Source: CANLDA01 sp964021645
Lineage (GTDB): Bacteria; Pseudomonadota; Alphaproteobacteria; Rhodobacterales; Rhodobacteraceae
Direction: 5' to 3'
DNA length: 6,520 nt
NCBI GenBank assembly: GCA_964021645.1
Contig: CAXIAD010000112.1
Location: forward strand, 1-6,520
The notes under the pieces were generated by a model that was not told the origin of the DNA, did no database searches, and saw nothing but the letters and a program-made list of their open reading frames with translations. Every line of letters starts with the position of its first letter. The stretch's first letter is position 1. This document shows positions 1-6,285 of this stretch, piece by piece. The translations under genes were made by a program, and so were the position numbers.

Positions 1-1
1 A

Positions 2-115
2 TCGGCACGTGTATTGACGAATTGCGGGTTTCAGTATCTTGGGGATGCCGAAAGTTTCTCGGTCGCCCGTGATGCACCTGTGGCGACTTGGACCTATAGC
101 AGAAAACTCGATTGA
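2..115 (+). CDS. GNAT-family N-acetyltransferase, C-terminal end only (partial)
   Basis: The frame starting at base 2 is open for 37 codons and ends in TGA at 113-115. The peptide runs S-A-R-V-L-T-N-C-G-F-Q-Y-L-G, then continues to a W-T-Y-S-R-K-L-D end. The pattern S-x-x-V-L-x-x-x-G-F-x-Y-L-G is typical of the last strand-helix unit of RimJ/RimL-like GNAT acetyltransferases, where the helix packs near acetyl-CoA and is followed by the G-F strand. The N-terminal part, including the R/Q-x-x-G-x-A pyrophosphate loop, lies outside the window, so the substrate cannot be judged. It is co-directional with obgE, 56 nt upstream of it, and probably in the same transcript. A GNAT gene just before obgE is, from memory, a common arrangement in Rhodobacterales. 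Family assignment is fairly good; specific function is unknown. Confidence 0.72.
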   Translation, partial: SARVLTNCGFQYLGDAESFSVARDAPVATWTYSRKLD

Positions 116-171
116 GCATTGCCCCCGCTTTGCTGTATCAGGCGGAATAACCGCCCAAAAAGGATAGACTG

Positions 172-1209
172 ATGAAATTTCTCGATCTGACAAAGGTCTA
201 TATCCGCTCAGGTTCAGGCGGGGGCGGTTGTGTGTCTTTCCGGCGCGAAAAATACATCGAATACGGTGGCCCGGATGGTGGCGATGGTGGTCATGGTGGC
301 AACGTATGGGTGGAGGCCGTCGAAGGGCTGAACACGCTAATTGATTTTCGCTATCAGCAACACTTTTTCGCAGACAATGGTCAAAGCGGCAAAGGGCAGC
401 AGCGTACTGGTGCCACTGGTAAAGACATTATCCTGCGCGTCCCCGTTGGCACCGAAGTTTTGGACGAAGACCAGGAAACCCGGATTTGCGATCTAACGGC
501 GGTGGGCCAACGTGTCCTACTGGCCAAAGGTGGCAACGGTGGCTTTGGTAACCTACACTTCAAAAGCGCCACTAACCAAGGCCCGCGCCGCGCCAACCCC
601 GGTCTCGAAGGTGTTGAACGCACATTGTGGTTGCGTCTAAAACTAATCGCCGATGTTGGTTTGTTAGGATTGCCCAACGCCGGTAAATCAACCTTTCTGG
701 CCGCAAGCTCAAATGCACGGCCAAAGATCGCAGATTACCCGTTTACCACACTTTATCCCAATCTTGGTGTTGTTGGTGTCGATAATGTGGAATTCGTGGT
801 CGCCGACATCCCCGGTCTTATTGAGGGCGCCAGCGAAGGCAAGGGGCTGGGAGATCTGTTCCTAGGCCATGTCGAAAGATGCGTCGTTTTGCTGCATTTG
901 GTCGATGGCACTTCGGGCAATTTGATCGAGGATTACCACACCATTATCGGCGAGTTGGAGGCCTATGCCCGAGAGCTGGCTGATAAACCTCGCGTGACGG
1001 TTCTGAACAAAATTGATGCAATGGACCCAGAAGAACGCGAGTTTTTGCGCGAGGAACTTGAGGCAGCAACCGGGCATCCTGTTATGATGATGTCGGGTGC
1101 CAGTACCGAAGGCGTTCAGGATGTGTTGCGGCGTTTACGCAAGCAGATTGATCAGACCCGCGATGCCGAAAGAGCCGCCGGCGAGGAGATCGAAGCGTGG
1201 CGTCCCTAA
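172..1209 (+). CDS. obgE: Obg/CgtA GTPase ObgE
   Basis: ObgE is an essential P-loop GTPase that binds the large ribosomal subunit, assists its late assembly and links it to growth control and the stringent response. The 345-residue product begins with the glycine-rich Obg fold (about residues 1-158; note the GSGGGG stretch at 14-19 and the GGPDGGDGGHGG repeat at 32-43). The G domain follows: G1 GLPNAGKST at 166-174, switch-I region DYPFTTLYPNLGVV at 188-201, G3 DIPG at 212-215, G4 NKID at 279-282 and G5 MSGAS at 307-311. All GTP-binding motifs are intact. It is shorter than the roughly 390-residue E. coli protein because the acidic C-terminal tail is reduced. The ATG at 172 is preceded by an AAAAAGGA Shine-Dalgarno-like stretch ending at 164. 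The 3' end overlaps the proB start by 13 nt, indicating one transcript with proB. Identification is secure. Confidence 0.97.
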   Translation: MKFLDLTKVYIRSGSGGGGCVSFRREKYIEYGGPDGGDGGHGGNVWVEAVEGLNTLIDFRYQQHFFADNGQSGKGQQRTGATGKDIILRVPVGTEVLDEDQETRICDLTAVGQRVLLAKGGNGGFGNLHFKSATNQGPRRANPGLEGVERTLWLRLKLIADVGLLGLPNAGKSTFLAASSNARPKIADYPFTTLYPNLGVVGVDNVEFVVADIPGLIEGASEGKGLGDLFLGHVERCVVLLHLVDGTSGNLIEDYHTIIGELEAYARELADKPRVTVLNKIDAMDPEEREFLREELEAATGHPVMMMSGASTEGVQDVLRRLRKQIDQTRDAERAAGEEIEAWRP

Positions 1210-2306
1210 CCACTGCAAAGCGGCTGGTCATCAAGATTGGCTCAGCCTTATTGGTTGACCGCACAAATGGTCAATTGCGCAAGGATTGGCTTCACGATTT
1301 GGCCAAGGATGTGGTTTGGTTGAAATCTGGTGGCGCAGATGTCGTGCTGGTTTCCTCAGGCTCAATCGCATTGGGGCGCGGCGTGTTGGGAATGTCGCAG
1401 GAAGATGTGCTGCTAGAACAATCACAGGCCGCTGCCGCGGTTGGCCAAATTCAACTTGCCCGCGCCTATGAGGATGCCTTGGCCCCACATGGCATCACAA
1501 CCGCACAGGTTCTTGTTACCTTAGAAGACAGCGCAAATCGGCGTCGGTATCTGAATTCTCGCGCCACATTGGAACAATTGCTGCGTCTAGGCGTTGTGCC
1601 TATTGTGAATGAGAACGACACAGTAGCAACTGATGAAATCCGCTATGGTGACAATGATCGCCTTGCCGCACAAGTCGCACTGACAACAGGTGCAGATCAG
1701 TTGATATTGTTGTCGGATGTCGATGGGTTTTACACCGATAATCCCGTCACCAATCCAGATGCAAAACGCTATGATGTGATTGATGATATCACACCAGAAA
1801 TTGAGGCAATGGCCGGCGAAGGTGTATCTGGCCTGTCCAAAGGGGGCATGATTACCAAGCTGATGGCAGCCAAAACTGCCACCGCTGGGGGCTGTGCAAT
1901 GGCCATCACCGAAGGCAGCGTATCCCGTCCCTTGAAAGCACTCGAAGACGGGGCGGCCTCGACATGGTTTAAGGCTCAGATAACACCTCAGCAGGCCCGC
2001 AAGCGCTGGATCAGCTCGATGAAACCGCAAGGGGCATTGCTGCTAGACGCTGGCGCCGCGCGTGCGCTGGAACAGGGCAACAGTCTGTTACCCGCTGGCG
2101 TAACCGCAATAACAGGCCGGTTCGAACGGGGTGACCCCATTGAAATCTTGTCGCCAAAGGGTCGCAAGCTTGCCCAAGGGCTTTGTGCCTATTGCTCTGA
2201 TGAGGCTGAACAAATCAAGGGTCGTCACAGCTCTGACATTGAGAATATTCTAGGATACCGTGGTCGCACCGCCCTTGTTCATCGCGACGACATGGCCCTA
2301 ACGTAA
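1197..2306 (+). CDS. proB: Glutamate 5-kinase ProB
   Basis: ProB phosphorylates the gamma-carboxylate of glutamate with ATP, the first and feedback-controlled step of proline synthesis in the cytoplasm. The 369-residue length matches the family (E. coli 367). An amino-acid-kinase domain comes first: KIGSAL at 13-18, VSSGSIALG at 52-60, the glutamate-binding NENDTVATDEIRYGDND at 138-154, and LLSDVDGFYT at 171-180, with the GGMITKL segment at 216-222. A C-terminal PUA domain (about 279-357) includes GNSLLPAGV at 294-302. The start is GTG at 1197, chosen because GAGGAGA at 1183-1189 sits 7 nt upstream and the peptide begins with the expected TTAKRLVIKIGSALL strand. The start lies inside the last codons of obgE, so translation is probably coupled. 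proA follows after 27 nt. No defect is seen. Confidence 0.96.
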   Translation: MASLTTAKRLVIKIGSALLVDRTNGQLRKDWLHDLAKDVVWLKSGGADVVLVSSGSIALGRGVLGMSQEDVLLEQSQAAAAVGQIQLARAYEDALAPHGITTAQVLVTLEDSANRRRYLNSRATLEQLLRLGVVPIVNENDTVATDEIRYGDNDRLAAQVALTTGADQLILLSDVDGFYTDNPVTNPDAKRYDVIDDITPEIEAMAGEGVSGLSKGGMITKLMAAKTATAGGCAMAITEGSVSRPLKALEDGAASTWFKAQITPQQARKRWISSMKPQGALLLDAGAARALEQGNSLLPAGVTAITGRFERGDPIEILSPKGRKLAQGLCAYCSDEAEQIKGRHSSDIENILGYRGRTALVHRDDMALT

Positions 2307-2319
2307 CCATTCCAAACCC

Positions 2320-2325
2320 AAAGGA
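2320..2325 (+). promoter_or_regulatory. Shine-Dalgarno site of proA
   Basis: AAAGGA lies 8 nt before the ATG at 2334, in the 27-nt gap after proB. It fixes the proA start and shows that initiation signals of the damaged gene are still intact. Confidence 0.7.
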
Positions 2326-2333
2326 CCGAACCG

Positions 2334-3562
2334 ATGAAAGACATCGCAGATATCCCCAGCCTGATGGCAGATATTGGCCAGCGTGCAAAAGCTGCTGCTG
2401 CGGAGTTGGCATTTGCCCCGGCCGAGGCCAAGCAAAAGGCGCTGGAACTTGCGGCTGATGCAGTTTGGGCAGAGCGTGCGAAAATCATCGAGGCAAATGC
2501 CAAAGATCTGGAATTCGGACGTGATAAAGGGCTTAGCCCTGCGATGATGGACCGTCTGTTGCTGGATGAGGCCCGTATTCAGGGGATTTGTGATGGGTTG
2601 CGCGCAGTTGCGGCACAGGCTGATCCCGTGGGTCAGGTGATATCCGAATGGGATCGTCCTTCGGGGCTAAATATTAAACGTGTGCGCACCCCACTTGGGG
2701 TTATTGGGGTGATCTATGAAAGCCGCCCGAATGTGACTGCAGACGCCGGTGCGCTGTGTTTGAAATCAGGAAATGCCGTGATTTTGCGCGGTGGGTCCGA
2801 AGGGTTTAATTCATCAGGTGCCATCCACGCCTGTCTAGTCCAAGGGTTACAGGCTGCTGGCTTGCCCATTGATGCCATTCAATTGGTCCCAACGCGCGAT
2901 CGTGCCGCGGTAAGCGCATTATTGACCATGACGGATACAGTTGATGTGATCGTTCCACGAGGCGGCAAGGGGTTGGTCGGGCTTGTTCAGCGCGAGGCGC
3001 GGGTGCCTGTTTTTGCACACCTTGAGGGCATCGTGCATATTTATGTAGATCAACACGCCGATCCCGTCAAAGCTGTGAACATCATTTTGAACGCAAAAAC
3101 CCGTCGTACGGGGATTTGTGGCGCAGCTGAATGTCTGCTTGTTCACGAAGCCATTGCTGACACTCTGGGTCGCGACGTGATCGCGACGCTGATCGACGCA
3201 GGGGTGCGTGTACATGCAGATGAGCGTTTGCACGCTCTCCCGGGAACCGTTGCTGCAACCAAGGATGACTGGGGGCGTGAATATCTAGATATGGATATCG
3301 CTGCGCGGGTAGTTTCAGGTGTAGATGAGGCGATTGCTTATATTCGCGACCATGGTTCAAATCACACCGATTGCATCATCACCGAAAATGACGTTGCAGT
3401 TGCACGGTTCTTTCAGCGGTTGGATAGCGCGATTTTAATGCATAATGCCTCGCAGAGATTGGCATTGCGACAGGTAAAATGCACGCGCGCGGCCCCGTTG
3501 GTGCCGAGCAACTGACCAGTTTCAAGTATCTTGTCCAAGGAGATGGGGCAGTCCGGGGTTAA
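2334..3562 (+). pseudogene. proA: Gamma-glutamyl phosphate reductase ProA, 3' end frameshifted by an internal deletion
   Basis: ProA reduces gamma-glutamyl phosphate with NADPH to glutamate 5-semialdehyde, the second proline step. Residues 1-373 are normal: YESRPNVTADAGALCLKSGNAVILRGGSE at about 128-156, the catalytic Cys262 in TGICGAAE (259-266), and GSNHTDCI at 341-348. After M-H-N-A-S (369-373, ending at base 3452) the open frame continues with 20 unrelated residues and stops at 3513-3515. The expected ending is present in another frame from 3455 to the TAA at 3560-3562: E-I-G-I-A-T-G-K-M-H-A-R-G-P-V-G and then Q-L-T-S-F-K-Y-L-V. From memory the family has about 13 residues (T-Q-F-A-D-G-G-E-F-G-M-G-A type) between S373 and that glutamate, and only two bases remain here, so about 37 bp seem lost. 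A repaired gene would encode about 421 residues, the usual length. There is no other stop or obvious decay, so the lesion is recent or an assembly error. The truncated protein is probably inactive, since it lacks the conserved C-terminal segment. Confidence 0.88.
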
Positions 3563-3621
3563 TACGCCCCATATTTGCCGAATTTATTGACTGCTGAAAT
3601 CAAATACGCATCCAGTTTTAC

Positions 3622-3654
3622 CGCATCACGCAATGCAAAGCGTGATGCGTTTTT
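3622..3654 (+). terminator. Rho-independent terminator of the obgE-proB-proA run
   Basis: A perfect 10-bp inverted repeat, CGCATCACGC at 3622-3631 and GCGTGATGCG at 3640-3649, encloses an 8-nt loop and is followed by five T at 3650-3654. It lies 60 nt after the TAA that ended the original proA frame. On the minus strand the hairpin is followed by GTAAAAC rather than a T run, so it should act on plus-strand transcripts only. It overlaps the last coding bases of the convergent chpT gene. Confidence 0.9.
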
Positions 3655-4228
3655 CATCAGCAACACAAGTTATGGTTTTCAACATTTCTGATGCGATCTC
3701 AGGTAGCATCGCAAACTGAATATGCGCCGGCGAATGTTCTGTTTCGGGAGCAGGACTGGTTAAACTATCCCATAGTTCAGAATCAAAATTCAGCCGATCA
3801 TTGGCACCACTGATTTCCCAACGATCTTCTTTCTTGGTGACATCTATACGTCCGCCATAGGGCAGGGCGCATTCCACACAAAGGATCGCCAGTAAAGCAA
3901 GGCGCACTTCACGGCGGGGCATGCTTTGCTCTTCGTGCCACATGTATGTCACCCTAGAAGCTCTTGAAATATCATTTAGAATTGACATTACCTGAGCCTT
4001 GGACATTGTTTGCTCAGCACTCGCATGACCAAAGGCAACACGGAAAAATCGAATGCGTGCGTTGGCATTTTCAACGGAATCATTGATCAAGGCCAACTCA
4101 GCGCTGACATCCATGCCTGAGAGCGAAATCAGCTCCAACCCATTGCTGATTGCGCCAACTGGGCTTATCAGGTCATGACAAATCCTAGAGGCTACCAATG
4201 TGGCGTAATTCATGTTGTTGTGCCCCAT
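3626..4228 (-). CDS. chpT: Histidine phosphotransferase ChpT
   Basis: ChpT relays phosphate from the hybrid kinase CckA to the response regulators CtrA and CpdR. In Caulobacter this drives the cell cycle; in Rhodobacterales the pathway mainly governs motility, gene transfer agents and related traits. The 200-residue product carries the family signature SRICHDLISPVGAISNGLEL at 14-33, with His18 as the expected phosphorylated residue on the first dimerisation helix, and the conserved FFRVAFG at 61-67. The rest fits the degenerate HATPase-like C-terminal domain, which lacks ATP-binding glycine boxes. The start at 4228 is preferred over an upstream in-frame ATG at 4267 because AAAGGA (4241 to 4236) stands 7 nt before it and the 13 extra residues do not resemble the family. 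A later ATG at residue 6 is possible. It is convergent with proA, ends inside the proA terminator, and is divergent from the DUF3553 gene. Confidence 0.92.
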   Translation of the reverse strand: MGHNNMNYATLVASRICHDLISPVGAISNGLELISLSGMDVSAELALINDSVENANARIRFFRVAFGHASAEQTMSKAQVMSILNDISRASRVTYMWHEEQSMPRREVRLALLAILCVECALPYGGRIDVTKKEDRWEISGANDRLNFDSELWDSLTSPAPETEHSPAHIQFAMLPEIASEMLKTITCVADEKRITLCIA

Positions 4229-4235
4229 GTTTATT

Positions 4236-4245
4236 TCCTTTGAGG
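4236..4245. promoter_or_regulatory. Back-to-back ribosome binding sites of chpT and the DUF3553 gene
   Basis: AAAGGA read on the minus strand (4241 to 4236) serves chpT at 4228 with a 7-nt spacer. GAGG on the plus strand (4242-4245) serves the ATG at 4256 with a 10-nt spacer. The two sites abut with no gap, and both decide the choice of start codon. Confidence 0.65.
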
Positions 4246-4255
4246 TGTGAGCGCG

Positions 4256-4447
4256 ATGGAGAACCAAAATACATTTTTAGAACCCGGAATGCTGGTCAAA
4301 CACCCCAAAAAACCCGAATGGGGGGTTGGGCAGGTGCAGTCCAGCATTGCCGGGAGGATCACTGTTAACTTTCCCGAAGCTGGTAAAGTAACTATCAATG
4401 GTAAAGAAATCATACTGATACCGGTGCGTGATCCTTTTACCGAATAA
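4256..4447 (+). CDS. DUF3553 family small protein
   Basis: This 63-residue protein matches the small alphaproteobacterial DUF3553 family, recognised from F-L-E-P-G-M-L-V-K-H-P (7-17), EWGVGQVQS (21-29) and ITVNFPEAGKV (35-45). No enzymatic residues are evident. The W-G-x-G-x-V motif resembles that in small Tudor-like/SH3-like beta-barrels such as the CarD and UvrD C-terminal modules, so a protein- or nucleic-acid-binding role is possible, but this is inference. There is no signal peptide or membrane segment. I chose ATG at 4256 because GAGG at 4242-4245 lies 10 nt upstream; the GTG at 4247 would have that site only 1 nt away. The gene starts 27 nt from the divergent chpT start. Its own promoter must lie within the chpT coding region and was not identified. 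Confidence 0.85.
   Translation: MENQNTFLEPGMLVKHPKKPEWGVGQVQSSIAGRITVNFPEAGKVTINGKEIILIPVRDPFTE
4294..4299 (-). promoter_or_regulatory. Candidate -35 element for chpT, inside the DUF3553 gene
   Basis: On the minus strand TTGACC occurs about 65 nt before the chpT start, a five-of-six match to the sigma-70 -35 consensus TTGACA. No good -10 is found at 16-18 nt: TAAAAA is 14 nt away and TGTATT 20 nt away. Because only 27 nt separate the two divergent start codons, the chpT promoter has to lie in this coding region in any case. The exact site is tentative. Confidence 0.3.
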
Positions 4448-4459
4448 ATTGAGGTTAAC
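4444..4459 (+). promoter_or_regulatory. Possible CtrA-type site upstream of olsBA
   Basis: The bases ATAA, a 7-nt spacer and TTAAC match the CtrA consensus TTAA-N7-TTAAC at all but one position. The first half overlaps the stop codon of the DUF3553 gene. The site is about 110 nt before olsB and about 50 nt upstream of the candidate olsB -35. The motif is short enough to arise by chance; the nearness of chpT makes it suggestive only. Confidence 0.25.
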
Positions 4460-4507
4460 GCAACTTATAAGTGTGAGATACTCCCCATTTCTAGCGAGGT
4501 CTAAAGG

Positions 4508-4536
4508 TTGCTAAGTTGCCTTGCCTTGCATAAAAG
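4508..4536 (+). promoter_or_regulatory. Candidate sigma-70 promoter for olsB-olsA
   Basis: TTGCTA (4508-4513) and TAAAAG (4531-4536), each four of six to consensus, are separated by 17 nt. The spacer contains the tandem pentamers TTGCC-TTGCC-TTGCA (4516-4530). The predicted start of transcription near 4543 would give a leader of about 25 nt. I saw no PhoB box in the 4448-4566 gap, although ornithine lipid genes are phosphate-regulated in some relatives. Confidence 0.4.
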
Positions 4537-4566
4537 CAGGCGAACTCTACAGAAAACACCAATCCT

Positions 4567-5337
4567 ATGACCCGTCCCGGCCCCTCCTTTGTTGTGAAAA
4601 TCGCTGATTGCGAGGCAGACCTGCGTGCGGCACAGCGCCTGCGCTATGATGTGTTTGTCCGTGAATTGGGCGGCGGCGGCGATATGGTGGATCATGAAAA
4701 CGGGTTGGAGCAGGACCGGTTTGACCCCTTTTATGATCACCTAATTCTGCGTGATGAGGCCATTGAGGATGCCCCTGTTGTGGGCGTGTACCGCCTGCTG
4801 CGAGGTGATCGCGCCGAAGCGCTGGGGCAGTTTTACTCAGAAGGCGAATATGACCTTAGCCAACTGCGCAAAACTGGTCGTAAACTCCTAGAACTGGGAC
4901 GATCCTGCCTGCACCCTGATTACCGGGGGGGGGCCGCGATGTATCACCTGTGGAACGGGCTGTCCAACTATGTAACCCGTTATGAAATAGATATTCTTTT
5001 TGGCGTTGCAAGCTTTCACGGCACCGATATTGAGGCCCTAAAAACCCCGTTGTCATTGCTGCATAACCGCCATCTTGCGCCAGCTGACCTAAGAGTGCGC
5101 GCACAAGACGCACATTTTCAATCTATGGATTTGGTTCCTGAGGATCAGATCGACCGCAAAACAGCGATGTTACAAGTGCCATCCTTGATCAAAGCCTACC
5201 TGCGCATGGGCGGCTTTGTCGGGGAGGGGGCCTATGTGGATCACGAATTTAACACCACTGATGTTTGTCTGGTGCTGGACACTGCTCAGCTAAATAACAA
5301 ACAACGTGACCTTTATGCAAAAGGGCGCCGCACATGA
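4567..5337 (+). CDS. olsB: L-ornithine N(alpha)-acyltransferase OlsB
   Basis: OlsB transfers a 3-hydroxy fatty acyl group from acyl carrier protein to the alpha-amino group of ornithine, giving lyso-ornithine lipid, the first step of ornithine lipid synthesis. The 256-residue protein has the GNAT-like hemolysin/OlsB fold: LRYDVFVRELGG at 25-36, DRFDPFYDHL at 50-59, VGVYRLL at 72-78, the signature ELGRSCLHPDYRGG at 109-122, LFGVASFHG at 144-152, and GGFVGEGAYVDHEFNTTDVCLVL at 215-237. The length is usual for Rhodobacterales. The ATG at 4567 has no clear Shine-Dalgarno site, but an in-frame TAA at 4531 leaves no upstream start and the N-terminus looks complete. It overlaps olsA by ATGA, so the two are translationally coupled. 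Nine consecutive G (4925-4933) lie within the signature motif. Confidence 0.93.
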   Translation: MTRPGPSFVVKIADCEADLRAAQRLRYDVFVRELGGGGDMVDHENGLEQDRFDPFYDHLILRDEAIEDAPVVGVYRLLRGDRAEALGQFYSEGEYDLSQLRKTGRKLLELGRSCLHPDYRGGAAMYHLWNGLSNYVTRYEIDILFGVASFHGTDIEALKTPLSLLHNRHLAPADLRVRAQDAHFQSMDLVPEDQIDRKTAMLQVPSLIKAYLRMGGFVGEGAYVDHEFNTTDVCLVLDTAQLNNKQRDLYAKGRRT

Positions 5338-6176
5338 GCTCACCAACCTGGACCGGCGGGCATGACTACCCTGAGATCAAACATATCACTGTGATAGGCT
5401 GGTTGCGGGTTTTGACGCGTGGTCTGGCTCTGGGAGTGTTGGTTTTCACCGGGCTTGCCCTATTGCTACTGCTGCGGTTGATCGAGCGGCCCTTGTTTGG
5501 GCTGCATCGACCATGGACCCCCTATATTACGCAGTTTGTCTGCCGTAGCGCGCTGTATCTGTTGAGAATTCAGTTTGTAACCAAAGGCAACCTTATGCAG
5601 CAACGCGGGGCTGTTGTGGCAAATCACAGCTCTTGGTTGGATATTTTTGCCCTAAACGCCCGCAAGCGGATCTATTTTGTCTCAAAATCAGAGGTCGCAA
5701 GCTGGCCCGGCATTGGCTGGCTGGCGAGATCCACCGGCACGGTTTTCATCAACCGCGCCCCGAAAGAGGCCCGCGCGCAGAAAGAATTATTTGAACAACG
5801 CCTGTTGGCAGGCCACAAATTGCTGTTTTTTCCAGAGGGAACCTCGACCGATTCAATCCGGGTTTTGCCTTTTAAATCAACGCTATTCGCGGCTTTCTTT
5901 ACGCCCCAATTGCAAAATGACATGCATATCCAACCCGTCAGCGTGATGTATCACGCCCCCAAGGATGAGGATGCGCGTTTTTATGGCTGGTGGGGCGACA
6001 TGAGCTTTGGCAACCATCTGTTACAAACATTGGCAGCGCCGCGTCAGGGCGCGATTGAGTTGATCTATCACACACCAGTCGCTGTCAAAGATTTCGCCAA
6101 CCGCAAATTGCTGGCCGCACACGTTGAAGATGTGGTGCGCGGGGGGCATTTGATCGCCCAAAAGGCGCAAAAGTAA
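5334..6176 (+). CDS. olsA: Lyso-ornithine lipid O-acyltransferase OlsA (PlsC family)
   Basis: OlsA acylates the 3-hydroxyl of lyso-ornithine lipid to finish ornithine lipid; in Rhodobacter capsulatus the homologue is reported also to act as a phosphatidic-acid-forming acyltransferase. The 280-residue protein has a hydrophobic N-terminal segment at about 30-50 that should anchor it in the inner membrane. The acyltransferase blocks follow: NHSSWLD at 97-103 (H-x4-D with His98 and Asp103), FINR at 138-141, FPEGTST at 166-172, and the I-Q-P-V-S-V block at 199-204. All catalytic elements are intact. The start at 5334 overlaps the olsB stop by 4 nt, with AAGGG at 5321-5325 eight nt upstream. The pairing with olsB is what makes OlsA a better call than plain PlsC. 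No intrinsic terminator was found after the stop. Confidence 0.92.
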   Translation: MSSPTWTGGHDYPEIKHITVIGWLRVLTRGLALGVLVFTGLALLLLLRLIERPLFGLHRPWTPYITQFVCRSALYLLRIQFVTKGNLMQQRGAVVANHSSWLDIFALNARKRIYFVSKSEVASWPGIGWLARSTGTVFINRAPKEARAQKELFEQRLLAGHKLLFFPEGTSTDSIRVLPFKSTLFAAFFTPQLQNDMHIQPVSVMYHAPKDEDARFYGWWGDMSFGNHLLQTLAAPRQGAIELIYHTPVAVKDFANRKLLAAHVEDVVRGGHLIAQKAQK

Positions 6177-6285
6177 AGAACGCTGCCAGATTTTGACGGG
6201 TTTCGCGCAACAGGCATATGGGCAAAAAACGGCGTAAACATTAACCGTTTCGCGGGTATTTTGCGCAATTTGGCAACGGGGCGAA

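Noticed and set aside
141..155. GGCGG-AATAA-CCGCC hairpin just before obgE, considered as terminator or attenuator
   Set aside because: The stem is only 5 bp and is followed by C and a run of A, with no T tract on the plus strand; on the minus strand the T run precedes the hairpin. It may be chance.
3440..3515. Programmed frameshift in proA
   Set aside because: No slippery heptamer is visible at the junction and conserved residues are missing, so a shift alone would not rebuild the family sequence.
4247..4255. GTG at 4247 as start of the DUF3553 gene
   Set aside because: The only Shine-Dalgarno-like bases (4242-4245) would be 1 nt from it; the ATG at 4256 has a workable spacer.
4229..4267. 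Upstream ATG at 4267 giving ChpT 13 extra N-terminal residues
   Set aside because: The extension does not resemble the family and would enter the DUF3553 coding region; the ATG at 4228 has a good AAAGGA site.
4448..4566. PhoB box before olsB
   Set aside because: No pair of CTGTCAT-like repeats with the right spacing was found, so phosphate control cannot be claimed from sequence.
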